64,000 nt of DNA from AC-32 sp963719275 (GTDB lineage: Bacteria; Actinomycetota; Thermoleophilia; Gaiellales; Gaiellaceae): NCBI GenBank assembly GCA_963719275.1, contig CAVRBT010000008.1, positions 1 through 64,000 on the forward strand, read 5' to 3'. The position numbers and the translations under genes were made by a program. Below the pieces are notes generated by a model, which ran no database searches, was not told where the DNA came from, and saw nothing but the letters and a program-made list of their open reading frames with translations. Of this stretch, positions 41,447 through 50,562 are shown in pieces (position 1 is the stretch's first letter; every line of letters starts with the position of its first letter).

Positions 41447-42853
41447 ATGGCTACCCGAACGCCGATGTTGGAGACGTCGGCGATCGACGACGAGCTCGGC
41501 GGATCGTTCCGCGGAGAGTTGCTGCTGCCGACCAGCCCCGGCTACGACACCGCCCGCAGGATCTGGAATGGCGCGATAGACCGCCGCCCGGCCTGCATCG
41601 CTCGCTGCACGGGCGTGGCCGATGTGGTCGCGGCGGTGCGCTTCGCGCGCGAGCGCGAGCTGCTGGTCGCGGTCCTCTCAGGTGGCCACGGCGTCGGCGG
41701 GCAGGCGATGTGCGACGACGGGCTCGTGATCGACCTTTCGCCGATGAAAGGCATACGGGTCGACCCGGCCGCAAAGACTGCGCGCGCGCAGGCCGGTGTC
41801 CTGTGGGGAGAGCTCGACCGAGAGACGCAGCTCTTTGGGCTTGCGACGGTGGGTGGAATCGTGAGCCACACGGGCGTTTCGGGGCTGACCCTGGGGGGCG
41901 GGATCGGCTGGTTGATGCGCAAGTACGGGGCGACGATCGACAACCTGCTCTCCGTCGACCTCGTCACGGCGAATGGCGAGCTGGTCACCGCCAGCGAGGA
42001 CGAGAACCCCGATCTTTTCTGGGGAGTGCGCGGCGGCGGCGGTAACTTCGGCATCGTCACGTCGTTCGAGTACCGCCTGCATCCGGTCGGGCCGATCGTA
42101 CTCGCCGGGCCGATCTTCCACCCGCTGGAAGACGCGCCGGAGGTACTGCGGTTGCATCGCGAGCTCGCGGCTGCCGCGCCCGACGAGCTCACGACGATCG
42201 TCGAGCTCGAGCTCGCGCCGCCACTGCCGTTCCTGCCCGAGGACGTGCACGGCAAGCCGATAGTCATGGTGGGCGCGTGCTACGCCGGGGCGCCTGAGGA
42301 CGGGGCCGAGGTCGTCCGGCCGCTGAAAGAGTTCGGCAGCCCGATCGTCGATCGGCTCGAGCCCAAGCCGTACGTGGCGCTGCAGTCGATGTTCGACCCG
42401 TTGGTGCCGCACGGCTGGCACCGCTACTGGAAGTCCGTCGAGCTGCCGACGCTCACCGACGGGGCGATCGACACGCTCATCGACCACACCTCGCGGATCA
42501 CGTCGCCACGCTCATACACAATCATCCTCCAGCTCGGCGGGGCGCTCGGTCGCGTGCCAGAGGACGCAACCGCCTTCAGCCAGCGCGACGCCACGCACAA
42601 CGTCGTCATCAACGCCGTCTGGACCGAAGACGACCCAGAGGGCGACCGGCATACCGCCTGGGCGCGCGATTTCTTCGACGCAATGCAGCCGCACGCGCGC
42701 GACCGCGTCTACGTCAACTTCCTGGGCGACGAGGGGCCTGACCGCGTCCGACAGGCCTACGGCGCCGCAAAGTACGACCGGCTGGTCGAGCTCAAGCGCG
42801 CCTACGATCCGACTAACTTCTTCAGGCTCAACCAGAACATCCAGCCCGGTTGA
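41447..42853 (+). CDS. FAD-linked oxidase, berberine-bridge-enzyme type
   Basis: A 468-residue PCMH flavoprotein. VLSGGHGVGGQAMCDDG holds the covalent-FAD His. SGLTLGGGIGWLMRKYGATI and RGGGGNFGIVTSFEYRLHPV are FAD-domain motifs, and the end YVNFLGDEGPDRVRQAYG and FFRLNQNIQPG is the BBE motif. It is homologous along its whole length to 21754-23136. It would oxidise an unidentified small substrate with O2. The divergent HxlR regulator and the operators at 41375 suggest substrate-induced expression. Confidence 0.9.
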   Translation: MATRTPMLETSAIDDELGGSFRGELLLPTSPGYDTARRIWNGAIDRRPACIARCTGVADVVAAVRFARERELLVAVLSGGHGVGGQAMCDDGLVIDLSPMKGIRVDPAAKTARAQAGVLWGELDRETQLFGLATVGGIVSHTGVSGLTLGGGIGWLMRKYGATIDNLLSVDLVTANGELVTASEDENPDLFWGVRGGGGNFGIVTSFEYRLHPVGPIVLAGPIFHPLEDAPEVLRLHRELAAAAPDELTTIVELELAPPLPFLPEDVHGKPIVMVGACYAGAPEDGAEVVRPLKEFGSPIVDRLEPKPYVALQSMFDPLVPHGWHRYWKSVELPTLTDGAIDTLIDHTSRITSPRSYTIILQLGGALGRVPEDATAFSQRDATHNVVINAVWTEDDPEGDRHTAWARDFFDAMQPHARDRVYVNFLGDEGPDRVRQAYGAAKYDRLVELKRAYDPTNFFRLNQNIQPG

Positions 42854-42910
42854 CGCCACGCCGGGGCGACCGGCGGCCTGGCCCCAGCCGGCGACTGCTG
42901 TGCTATACAT

Positions 42911-42934
42911 CTCAACAACTGATTCGTTGTTGAG
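42911..42934. promoter_or_regulatory. Perfect inverted repeat before ArsR/MMPL operon
   Basis: CTCAACAAC, TGATTC, GTTGTTGAG: nine-base perfect arms, 17 bases before the ArsR start codon. It is a typical ArsR dimer site. A TATACAT just upstream could be the -10. Confidence 0.8.
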
Positions 42935-42951
42935 TGTAGAAGCAGGATCGC

Positions 42952-43296
42952 GTGCCACTCCCCCATCCAATTCCCGAGGACCTCGCCGAGCTCGTCGCGC
43001 GCCGCTTCCGGGTGCTCGCGGAGCCGATGCGAATCCGGCTGCTCGACCACCTCCGCGACGGTGAGTCGACCGTCGGCGAGCTCTCCGACGCCCTCGGTGC
43101 CTCGCAGCAGAACGTGTCGAAGCACCTTGCTGTGCTCGCCGACGCCGGCATGCTCGGTCGCCGCAAGGACGGCAACCGCGTCTATTACCGGATCATCGAC
43201 GAGAGCGTGTTCGAACTTTGCGAGCAGGTCTGTGGCTCGGCGCAACAGCAGCTGAAGACGCTGCACGAGCTCGTCCAAGGCGTGAGTGCTCGGTGA
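42952..43296 (+). CDS. ArsR-family metal/redox-type repressor
   Basis: A 114-residue ArsR protein from GTG 42952. FRVLAEPMRIRLLDHLRDGE, then VGELSDALGASQQNVSKHLA is the HTH and RRKDGNRVYYRIIDES the wing. The C-terminal helix contains LCEQVCG, a Cys pair seen in redox or persulfide sensors of this family. The gene overlaps the MMPL start (GTGA), and a perfect palindrome lies upstream, so it probably represses the ArsR-MMPL operon. It is related to the ArsR at 48787. Confidence 0.88.
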   Translation: MPLPHPIPEDLAELVARRFRVLAEPMRIRLLDHLRDGESTVGELSDALGASQQNVSKHLAVLADAGMLGRRKDGNRVYYRIIDESVFELCEQVCGSAQQQLKTLHELVQGVSAR

Positions 43297-45452
43297 GCAC
43301 GCTCGCGCCGGCGGCTCAGCCCAAGACAGCGGCTTCGGAACCGACGATCGAGGTTGGTCCGCTGGGCCGGCTCGGTGCCTGGACCGCCGATCACGTCCGT
43401 GCAGTCTCGATCGCGTGGCTCGTCGTCGCGGTCGTGCTCGCCGCCTTCGCGCCCAAGGTTGAGACCGCGCTCTCGGGCGCAGGCTGGCAGGCCAACGGTT
43501 CGGAATCGGTTCAGGCACGCACGCTGATCCAGCGGAACTTCGCCGGCCTTTCGAGCTCGGCGCTGATGGTGGTCGTCAACTCGCCGCACGAGTCGGTGGC
43601 GGACCCCGCGTTCAGGCAGACGGTTGCCCGCGTCACGCGCGTCCTGGCCGGCGACTCGCGCGTTGCCTCGGTGCAGGTGCCGAGGCGTGGAGTGAGCATC
43701 TCGGCCGACGGCCACACCGCCGTCGTCACTGCCGGCGCGAAGGGCGACCCCACGGCGATGGTCACCGCCGCGGACAAGCTCAAGTCCAAGCTGCACGCCG
43801 CCGGCGCTGCCGGCGTGACCGTTTCGTTGACGGGCGCCTCTGGCATGTGGAGCGACTTCAACACGGCCAACCGCACCGCGATGATGAAGTCGGAGCTGTT
43901 CTCCTGGCCGGTGACGATGGCGATCCTCGTGCTCGCCTTCGGCTCTCTCGTCGCCGCGGGGCTGCCGCTGCTGCTGACGATCGTCGGCCTGCTCGCCTCG
44001 GCGGGGCTGCTGACGCTCCTGACACACGGCTTCGAGATTTCGATCTGGGCGATGAACTTCGCGCTCATGTTCGCGCTGGCGCTCGGGATCGACTACGCGC
44101 TCTTCGTCGTGCACCGCTTCCGAGGCGCTTTGTTCGGCTCAAAGCTCGAGGTGCGCGACGCGGTCGCGGTCACGATGGACACTGCCGGCAAGGCGGTCCT
44201 CTTCTCCGGCCTGACGGTCTTTGTCTCACTCACGGCGGTGATGCTCGTACCGAGCCCGGCCTTCCGCTCGATGGCGCTCGGGATCATGCTCAGCGTCGCG
44301 TTCGTGCTCGCGGCGACGCTGACGCTGCTGCCAGCGGTGTTGGCGAAGCTCGGGCCGAAGGTCGACGCGCTGCCCCTGCGCTGGGTGCACTCCGGCGAGC
44401 ATCGCTCGCAGCGCTTCGCGCACTGGGGCGAGCGGCTCTGGCGACACCCGCACATCTGGGGCCCTGCGGCGACGCTCGTTCTTGTGCTGCTTGCGCTTCC
44501 GGTCTTCGGCTTGAGGACTGGGATGCCCTCGATCAAGGTTGTGCCGAAGAGCGACGGCTCGCGCGTCGGCTATGCGCAGGTGCAGCAGGCGTTCGGGCCG
44601 GGTGCGCCGGGTGCGCTGCAGATCGTCGGGCCGCAGCGCGAGGCCACGGCAGCCGCTGCCCTCGCTCGCCGCGATCCCGGTATCGCGCGCGTCTCGCCGG
44701 TTCAAACGGGCGGCAACGGCCTCGCGCTCGTGCAGGCGATCCCGACGACCGATCCATCCAGCAAGGCGACCGGTCGCACGATCGACCGGGTCCGCAACGA
44801 CCTGCCGTCGGGCGCGCTGGTCGGTGGAGCCGTGGCCGAGAACCACGACCTCGAGTCTGCACTCGCCTCGAGGACGCCGCTTGTCATCGGCGTCGTGCTC
44901 ACCCTCGGCTTCCTGCTACTGCTAGTAGCGCTGCAGGCGCCGTTGATCGCTGCCCTCGGCGTCGTGACCAACCTGCTCGCGACCGGCGCCGCCTTCGGAA
45001 TCGGCCGGGCGATCTTCCAGGACGGCCACGGCGCGGGCCTGCTCGGCTTCGAGTCGCAGGGCTACATGGACGCGTGGGCGCCAGTGTTCTTCTTCGCGAT
45101 GATCTTCGCGATCTCGATGGACTACACGGTGTTCCTGCTCTCGTCCGCGAAGGAGCACTGGGACCGCTCGCACGACGCGCACGAGGCGACCGTCGGCGGC
45201 CTCGCGCACTCCGGGCGCGTGATCTTCGCGGCGGCGGCCGTGATGGTCGCGGTCTTCTTCACCTTCGCCCTCTCCGGGCCGCTGCCGCCGAAGGAGATGG
45301 GCGTCATCCTCGGGATCGCGGTGCTGCTCGATGCGATGCTCGTGCGCCTGGTGCTGATCCCGACGCTCCTGCGGGTCTTCGGCCGCCACGCCTGGGCGCT
45401 CCCGCGCTGGCTCGACCGGCTACTCCCGGACGTGCGCTTCGGACACTCCTAG
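43293..45452 (+). CDS. MMPL-family transporter
   Basis: A 719-residue MMPL protein from GTG 43293, coupled to ArsR. The first bundle has ALGIDYALFVVHRFRGALFG and the second AISMDYTVFLLSSAKEHWDR, both with the G/S-x-DY proton-relay motif. There are twelve TM segments with two large extracytoplasmic loops. It differs from the MMPL at 26416 and forms a separate branch. It would export lipid-like or toxic compounds under control of the ArsR repressor. Confidence 0.92.
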   Translation: MSTLAPAAQPKTAASEPTIEVGPLGRLGAWTADHVRAVSIAWLVVAVVLAAFAPKVETALSGAGWQANGSESVQARTLIQRNFAGLSSSALMVVVNSPHESVADPAFRQTVARVTRVLAGDSRVASVQVPRRGVSISADGHTAVVTAGAKGDPTAMVTAADKLKSKLHAAGAAGVTVSLTGASGMWSDFNTANRTAMMKSELFSWPVTMAILVLAFGSLVAAGLPLLLTIVGLLASAGLLTLLTHGFEISIWAMNFALMFALALGIDYALFVVHRFRGALFGSKLEVRDAVAVTMDTAGKAVLFSGLTVFVSLTAVMLVPSPAFRSMALGIMLSVAFVLAATLTLLPAVLAKLGPKVDALPLRWVHSGEHRSQRFAHWGERLWRHPHIWGPAATLVLVLLALPVFGLRTGMPSIKVVPKSDGSRVGYAQVQQAFGPGAPGALQIVGPQREATAAAALARRDPGIARVSPVQTGGNGLALVQAIPTTDPSSKATGRTIDRVRNDLPSGALVGGAVAENHDLESALASRTPLVIGVVLTLGFLLLLVALQAPLIAALGVVTNLLATGAAFGIGRAIFQDGHGAGLLGFESQGYMDAWAPVFFFAMIFAISMDYTVFLLSSAKEHWDRSHDAHEATVGGLAHSGRVIFAAAAVMVAVFFTFALSGPLPPKEMGVILGIAVLLDAMLVRLVLIPTLLRVFGRHAWALPRWLDRLLPDVRFGHS

Positions 45453-45482
45453 CTGCGTCCCAGAGCGTCGACGCCGATGCGC

Positions 45483-46742
45483 CTAGCAGGCGCTCCGCGG
45501 CGGTAAGTCCGTGGGCACCGTCTCGAGATCGACGAATTCCTGAGCGAACTGCTCGAAGTGTTCGATGTCGCCCGGATCGGAAGCCAAGCCGAGCGAGGCG
45601 CGGACGGCACCCCCGGACGGCAATCCAATCGCGTCGATGTAGTCGTCGAGGCTGGTTGCTTCCCCGAACTCGCCGCCGACGAGCGTCTCGCGCGAGATCG
45701 TAAACGCCACCTCGCCCGCACCCGGGTTGCAGAAGCAGCCGGTCCGAAGCGAGATCGTGTGTCGGCGCGCGACGCGATCGACGTAGCGCTCATCGACCAC
45801 GCGGCCGTTCGGGTGAAGGAAGTTGAAGGCGACCGTGGCGCCGCGCCGATCGAGGTTGCGCGGCCCGTAGATGCGCGCAGCAGGCGAGCCATCGGAGTGG
45901 CGGAGGGAGTCGAGGCGGTCGAGCAGCGAGCCCGCGAGCGTCTGGACGTGCCGGTGAATCAGGTCGATCCCGATCCGCTCGAGGAATCGCAAACCGATCT
46001 CGACCGCTGGCAGGTTGAGGAAGTTGACCGTTCCGTCCTCGAAGTGGGCCGCGCCCGGAGCCGACTGGTACCACTCACGCTGAACGAGGGCCGCGACGAT
46101 CGTGCCGCCGGAGAACCACGGCCGCTCGAGCTTGGCCAGCGCTTCAGGTCGTGCAATCAGGGCGCCGACGCCGGTCGGCCAGCCGAACATCTTGTAGAAC
46201 GAGAGGGCGACGAAATCCGGCTTCACACGCGAGAGGTCGAGCCTGTTCGTGGAAACGAAGGCGGCCGCGTCGAGGAGGACGTCCCAACCATGCTCGTGCG
46301 CCTGTTCGATCCAGGCGAGTGGATGCTGGACGCCGGAGAAGTTCGACTGGGCCGGGTAGGCGAACAGGTTGTGGTGCTCGCCCGCAACGTCGGTCAGGTA
46401 GCGGGGCAGCAGCGCCTCATCGACGCGCAGGTGCGGGGCAACGCTCGGGACGTACGTCGCTTCGGCATCTCGGGCGCGCGCAAACTCGCGGATGCCGTTG
46501 ACCGAGTTGTGATTGTCGAACGTGAGGAGGAAGCGGTCCCCGGCCCGAAACGGGTACGCCTCGCCGACCAGGCGCAGCGCCCCGGTCGCGTTCGGAGTGA
46601 AGATCGCGACGTACTCCTCGGGCGGCGCCCGGAAGAAGCTGAGCACCGCCGCCCGGGCGGACTCCACTCGTTCAGTCATCGCTGCCGAAGTCGGGTTGAG
46701 CGAGTGCGGGTTGCCGAACACGTTCCCCCGCAACAGCTCCAT
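45483..46742 (-). CDS. Class V aminotransferase (cysteine desulfurase/MOCOS-like)
   Basis: A PLP enzyme of about 420 residues. VLLDAAAFVSTNRLDLSRVK contains the PLP-binding Asp, FVALSFYKMFGWPTGVGALI the Schiff-base Lys, and ISLRTGCFCNPGAGEVAF the Cys of molybdenum-cofactor-sulfurase-like proteins. It would take sulfur from cysteine as a persulfide. Homologous sequence continues in frame upstream of ATG 46742 (FGRLDAGGHVYLDYTGAGLY), but no start codon is visible before about 46870, so the 5' end may be altered or use a rare start. It follows the OsmC gene on the same strand. Confidence 0.82.
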   Translation of the reverse strand: MELLRGNVFGNPHSLNPTSAAMTERVESARAAVLSFFRAPPEEYVAIFTPNATGALRLVGEAYPFRAGDRFLLTFDNHNSVNGIREFARARDAEATYVPSVAPHLRVDEALLPRYLTDVAGEHHNLFAYPAQSNFSGVQHPLAWIEQAHEHGWDVLLDAAAFVSTNRLDLSRVKPDFVALSFYKMFGWPTGVGALIARPEALAKLERPWFSGGTIVAALVQREWYQSAPGAAHFEDGTVNFLNLPAVEIGLRFLERIGIDLIHRHVQTLAGSLLDRLDSLRHSDGSPAARIYGPRNLDRRGATVAFNFLHPNGRVVDERYVDRVARRHTISLRTGCFCNPGAGEVAFTISRETLVGGEFGEATSLDDYIDAIGLPSGGAVRASLGLASDPGDIEHFEQFAQEFVDLETVPTDLPPRSAC

Positions 46743-46902
46743 GTGCTCAGCGAGCTGCGACTCGGCATAGAGGCCGGCGCCGGTGTAGTCGAGGTAGACG
46801 TGCCCGCCCGCGTCGAGACGACCGAACTCCGTGCGACGGAGTGCCGCGAGTCGCGCGTCAGCGGCTCTCGACGCGGGCGGGCGTTGCGACGGAAGCGAGA
46901 GG

Positions 46903-47367
46903 CTACTCGTGGTGCACCTCGACGACGGTCTCGATCGCTACGTCGAGCGAGGCAGAGACAAGGCAGGTCTCCTCGGCCTGCTCGGCCAGCTGCCTCGCCA
47001 GGGACTCCTGGGCGGCGTCGGTCTCGAGCTCGAGCCTGAGAAGCAGACGCGTGAAGCCAAAGCGCCCGTCGCTGCGCAGACTGCAAACGCCGTCGGCATC
47101 GACGGTCAGGCTCTCGTACTCCAATCCGGCCCGCGCGGCGAGCCCGGTGAAAGTGACGGCAAGACAGGAGGCCGCCGCGGCAACGAGGAAGTCCTCCGGG
47201 CTCCAGATCGCCGGGTCCTCGCCGCCGTGAAAAACGGGCGGTGGCGCGATCTCGATGGACTGCTTGCCGTCGACGCCGGCCGCAACGCGGCGCCCGCCTT
47301 GCCACTCGACAGTGAGGGGAAAGTGGAACTCCTTCGGCCGGACGATGGGTGTGGCGGCAGCGCTCAT
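46903..47367 (-). CDS. OsmC-family peroxiredoxin-like protein
   Basis: A 154-residue OsmC/Ohr-like protein. SPEDFLVAAAASCLAVTFTG has the first redox Cys, and AEQAEETCLVSASLD the second. Such proteins reduce organic hydroperoxides, and some bind persulfides. The start overlaps the thioredoxin stop by one base (TGATG), so it sits in the operon ArsR - Grx/DUF302 - DUF2892 - Trx - OsmC. Its location next to sulfur-transfer genes fits a thiol-redox role. Confidence 0.88.
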   Translation of the reverse strand: MSAAATPIVRPKEFHFPLTVEWQGGRRVAAGVDGKQSIEIAPPPVFHGGEDPAIWSPEDFLVAAAASCLAVTFTGLAARAGLEYESLTVDADGVCSLRSDGRFGFTRLLLRLELETDAAQESLARQLAEQAEETCLVSASLDVAIETVVEVHHE

Positions 47368-47930
47368 CAGTAGAGACTCGCGGCCAGCTGTCGCCGGTAG
47401 CGCATCGTCAGAGGGTGTTCGTCACCGAGCTCGCGAAAGAGCCCGACGGTCAGGGTGATCAACTGCTCACGCTCGTTGCCTTCCCGTGCATCGATGGCCT
47501 CCAACAGCAGCCGGAGCGCGCGTTCGTTCTCTCCATCCTCGAGCGCGTCGACCACATCGGGCAGCTCGCCGCTCGCGGTTAGCTCGTCGACGAGCAGCTC
47601 GGCTCCACTCGGCCCGGTGAGCTCGTCGAGGAATTGCGCCACTGCGGCGGGAGGCAACGCGCCGACGAACTCACGCACAACCTCGCCGTTGCGGAAGGCC
47701 TTGACGGCCGGGATGCCCTGTATCTGGTAGCGGGCCGCGAGCTCAGGATCGGCGTCGACGTCGACCTTGGCCAGCACGAACTCACCCTCCCGTTCCTCTG
47801 CCTCCCGCTCGAGCACCGGCCCGAGCATCCGGCAGGGACCGCACCAGGCCGCCCAGTAGTCGACCACGACGGGTACCTCCCGCGACCGCTCGAGCACCTC
47901 GCTTTCGAAAGTGTCGTTTGTCACGTCCAC
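47367..47930 (-). CDS. trxA: Thioredoxin with C-terminal TPR-like extension (YbbN type)
   Basis: A 187-residue protein from GTG 47930. The thioredoxin domain has VVVDYWAAWCGPCRMLGPVL with the WCGPC active site (near residue 31), then VDVDADPELAARYQIQGIPA with the cis-Pro. Residues ~110-187 form a helical extension (DVVDALEDGENERALRLLLE, then LFRELGDEHP) like that of CnoX/YbbN. It reduces disulfides or persulfides. It is coupled to OsmC and lies 14 bases after the DUF2892 gene. Confidence 0.9.
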   Translation of the reverse strand: MDVTNDTFESEVLERSREVPVVVDYWAAWCGPCRMLGPVLEREAEEREGEFVLAKVDVDADPELAARYQIQGIPAVKAFRNGEVVREFVGALPPAAVAQFLDELTGPSGAELLVDELTASGELPDVVDALEDGENERALRLLLEAIDAREGNEREQLITLTVGLFRELGDEHPLTMRYRRQLAASLY

Positions 47931-47944
47931 GGCACGCCTCCACG

Positions 47945-48163
47945 TCAGTGCGGCAGCGGCCTGTGGCCGCGGCTGTCGAAGTGCAGCAGCACGTACAGCG
48001 GGCAGAAGCCGACCGCGCTCGTCGCGAGCATGATTGCGGCCACTACCAGGAGAAGAATCCCCGCCACCGATCCGATACCGACGACGAAGGCGATGATGAT
48101 CGCAAGAGGCGCGACCAGGAAGCCGCGCAGCCTACGGTCGAAGGTGCTCATGTTCTTGGGCAT
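47945..48163 (-). CDS. DUF2892 (YgaP-type) membrane protein
   Basis: A 72-residue protein with two TM helices (FLVAPLAIIIAFVVGIGSVA, then GILLLVVAAIMLATSAVGFC) and the CPLY motif typical of DUF2892/YgaP membrane domains, which often accompany rhodaneses. Start candidates at 48163 and 48151 overlap the upstream gene. It may anchor or couple persulfide transfer at the membrane; that is inferred from family context. Confidence 0.8.
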   Translation of the reverse strand: MPKNMSTFDRRLRGFLVAPLAIIIAFVVGIGSVAGILLLVVAAIMLATSAVGFCPLYVLLHFDSRGHRPLPH

Positions 48164-48785
48164 CTCGAGCCTCCTTTGGGTTCGCGCCGGCTGATGCTGC
48201 GTAGCCGTTTGCGGCGCGTGAGACGACAGCGCCGAGGCGGTCCTTGACCTCGGCCGCGATACTTGCCAGCTCCTCGTTGTCGACGATCGAGAGCATCGTC
48301 TCCGGGTCGACTGCCGAGACGTGGGTCACGCCGGCGCGTTCGTAGACGACGACGTTGCAGGGGAGCAGCACCCCGAGCGGCGGCTCGGCCGCCAGCGCGC
48401 GATGGGCTAGAGGCGGATTGCACGCGCCCAGGATCAGGTACGGCTCGCCGTCGAGCCCGAGCTTCGCGCGCAGCGTCGCCTGCACGTCGATCTCGCAGAG
48501 AACGCCGAAGCCTTCCTTTGCGAGCTCGGCTCGCACCCGCTCGACCGCCTGGTCGAACGACAGCTCTCCGAGAAAGGCGACGATGTTGTCCTCGCCGACG
48601 ATGGCGGCGCCGTTCTCGAGCCGGAGCGAGGGGATGGTGTCGGAGCCGGTCGCCTCGACGAGCGCCGTTCGCCTGGACCGCTCGACCGGCGCCTGCCGGT
48701 TGACGTAATCGACGCCGAGCTCGGTCAGCCGCTGGCGAACGCGGCGCGACGCCGGGCACCACTCGCTCTGGAACAGCTCGAGCAT
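48132..48785 (-). CDS. Glutaredoxin-DUF302 fusion protein
   Basis: A 217-residue protein from ATG 48785. The N-terminal glutaredoxin-like domain begins MLELFQSEWCPASRRVRQRL; the motif is CPAS, with a single Cys. It includes TIPSLRLENGAAIVGEDNIV. The C-terminal half is DUF302 (FGVLCEIDVQATLRAKLG, then CNPPLAHRALAAEPPLGVLL). Monothiol glutaredoxins bind glutathione-like thiols; DUF302 is a ligand-binding-like fold. It starts one base after the ArsR stop, so they are co-transcribed. Confidence 0.85.
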   Translation of the reverse strand: MLELFQSEWCPASRRVRQRLTELGVDYVNRQAPVERSRRTALVEATGSDTIPSLRLENGAAIVGEDNIVAFLGELSFDQAVERVRAELAKEGFGVLCEIDVQATLRAKLGLDGEPYLILGACNPPLAHRALAAEPPLGVLLPCNVVVYERAGVTHVSAVDPETMLSIVDNEELASIAAEVKDRLGAVVSRAANGYAASAGANPKEARDAQEHEHLRP

Positions 48786-48786
48786 C

Positions 48787-49164
48787 TCAACGCACCGCCG
48801 AGCCGACGATCTCGCGGAGGCCCTCGAGCTGAGACTGAAGGCTTCCGCAGACGTGCTCGCACAACGCGAGCACGCCCTCGTCGGCGATCGAGTAGTACGA
48901 GAAGTTGCCCTGCCTGCGGCGAGCGACGATGCCTTCCCGGCTGAGCACGCCGAGGTGCTTCGAAATGTTCTGCTCACTCGTCCCGATCAGCCCCGTCAGC
49001 TCCAGGACGGTCGCCTCGCCGTCGCGGAGCCGGTCGAGCAGCTTGATCCGGGTCGGCTCGCTCAGCGCGCGGAAGCGCCTCGCGACCAACTCAACCATCG
49101 CAGTAGGGAGTGGATGCACGAGTTCCATCGCTGCCATCGTCGCGTTCACTCGCGGGCGTGCCAT
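48787..49164 (-). CDS. ArsR-family repressor (persulfide-sensor-like)
   Basis: A 125-residue ArsR protein. FRALSEPTRIKLLDRLRDGE, then VLELTGLIGTSEQNISKHLG is the HTH, RRRQGNFSYYSIADEG the wing and LCEHVCGSL the C-terminal Cys pair. BigR/SqrR-type ArsR proteins sense persulfides through two Cys and control sulfide-oxidation genes. The surrounding sulfur genes and the 36-base palindrome at 49185 support a similar role. Start candidates are ATGs at 49164 and 49128. Confidence 0.87.
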   Translation of the reverse strand: MARPRVNATMAAMELVHPLPTAMVELVARRFRALSEPTRIKLLDRLRDGEATVLELTGLIGTSEQNISKHLGVLSREGIVARRRQGNFSYYSIADEGVLALCEHVCGSLQSQLEGLREIVGSAVR

Positions 49165-49184
49165 CCGCAGCCGCGCTGATCACG

Positions 49185-49220
49185 CTGCGGACAACTACTC
49201 AGCTGGGTAGTTGTCCGCAG
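49185..49220. promoter_or_regulatory. 36-base palindrome between the divergent sulfur operons
   Basis: CTGCGGACAACTAC, spacer TCAGCTGG, GTAGTTGTCCGCAG: 14-base perfect arms. It lies 20 bases from the ArsR start and about 78 bases before the SQR-like gene. It is the probable operator for both directions. A related half (ACAACTAC) appears after the DsrE gene at about 51412. Confidence 0.85.
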
Positions 49221-49297
49221 CGGATTCCGCGGACACACCGATGGCCCCGTGAGCTCCTCGCACGAAGCTGAAGACAGCGAACGAGGAGGTGAGCGGC

Positions 49298-50550
49298 GTG
49301 ACGAAGAGGCAGATCGTGATCCTGGGTGGTGGCACGGGCGGCACGATGACCGCGAATCGGCTGCGCCGGCGATTCGGCGAAGACGAGGCCGACATCCACG
49401 TCGTCGACAGAGACGACCGGCACGTCTACCAACCCGGCCTGCTCTTCGTGCCGTTCGGCCTGACGCAGCTCGACGAGATCGTACGGCCGCGTCGGCGCCA
49501 GCTTCGCAAGGACATCCTCTTCCACGAGAGCGAGGTCGAGTCGGTCGCGCTTGACGACAACGAGGTGCTACTCACCGACGGAACCACGCTCCAGTACGAC
49601 GTGCTGGTCGTCGCAAGCGGTGCCCGCCTCCAGCCAGAGGAGACCGAGGGAATGACGGACGCGGGATGGAACGAGCGAGTCTTCACCTTCTACAGCCCCG
49701 AAGGGGCGGAAGCGTTACGCGGCGCCCTGGAGCGCTTCGAGGGCGGCCGGCTGGTCGTGAACCTCGTCGACATGCCGATCAAGTGCCCCGTCGCCCCGCT
49801 CGAGTTCGCCTTCCTCGCGGACTGGCACCTGCGTCAGCGCGGGGTGCGCGCCCACACGGAGCTCGTCTACTCGACGCCGCTCGACAGCGCCTTCACGAAA
49901 GCGACTTGCGCCGAGCACCTCTCGTTCCTTCTCGAGGAAAAGGAGATCGAGCTGGTACGGAGTTCAGCGCCGGGCAGGTCGACGGGGTGGGCGGCAAGCT
50001 CGTCTCCTACGACGAACGCGAGCTTGCGTTCGACCTCCTCGTCACGATTCCGTTGCACGGGGGCGCCGCCTACGTCGAGCGTTCGCCGGGGCTCGGTGAC
50101 GCCCTCGGCTTCGTCCCGACCGACAAAGCGACCCTTCAGACGTCCGCGAAGCCGAACGTCTTCGCGCTCGGTGACGCGACGGACCTGCCGACGTCGAAGG
50201 CGGGCTCGGTCACGCACTTCGAGTGCGAGGTGCTTGCCGAGAACGTCGCCCGTTTCCTCGCGGAGGAGGAGCTCGAGGCCGGCTACGACGGACACGCCAA
50301 TTGCTTCATCGAGACCGGGTTCCACAAGGCGCTGCTGATCGATTTCAACTACGACGTCGAGCCGCTGCCTGGCCACTTCCCGACGGCCGTTGGTCTACCG
50401 CTCCTGCGCGAGTCCCGCCTCAACCACCTCGGGAAGCTCGCCTTCCAGTGGCTGTACTGGCACGCGCTGCTTCCGGGGCGCGAGCTGCCGGGGATCAGCC
50501 CGACGATGCCGACGGCAGGCAAAAAGGCTGTTCCCATCCACGCCAACTGA
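49298..50550 (+). pseudogene. SQR-like FAD flavoprotein (sulfide:quinone oxidoreductase family), one frameshift
   Basis: GTG 49298 has GGAGG 8 bases upstream. Frame 1 gives RQIVILGGGTGGTMTANRLR (FAD), HVYQPGLLFVPFGL, and MPIKCPVAPLEFAF with a redox Cys. A one-base shift near 49957 leads to VPTDKATLQTSAKPNVFALG, GDATDLPTSKAGSVTHFECE and the C-terminal membrane-associating part. With the shift repaired the protein is about 416 residues and complete. It would oxidise sulfide to persulfide, passing electrons to quinone. Being in an otherwise intact operon, the shift may be a sequencing error. Confidence 0.82.
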
Positions 50551-50562
50551 GGAGGAGACACG

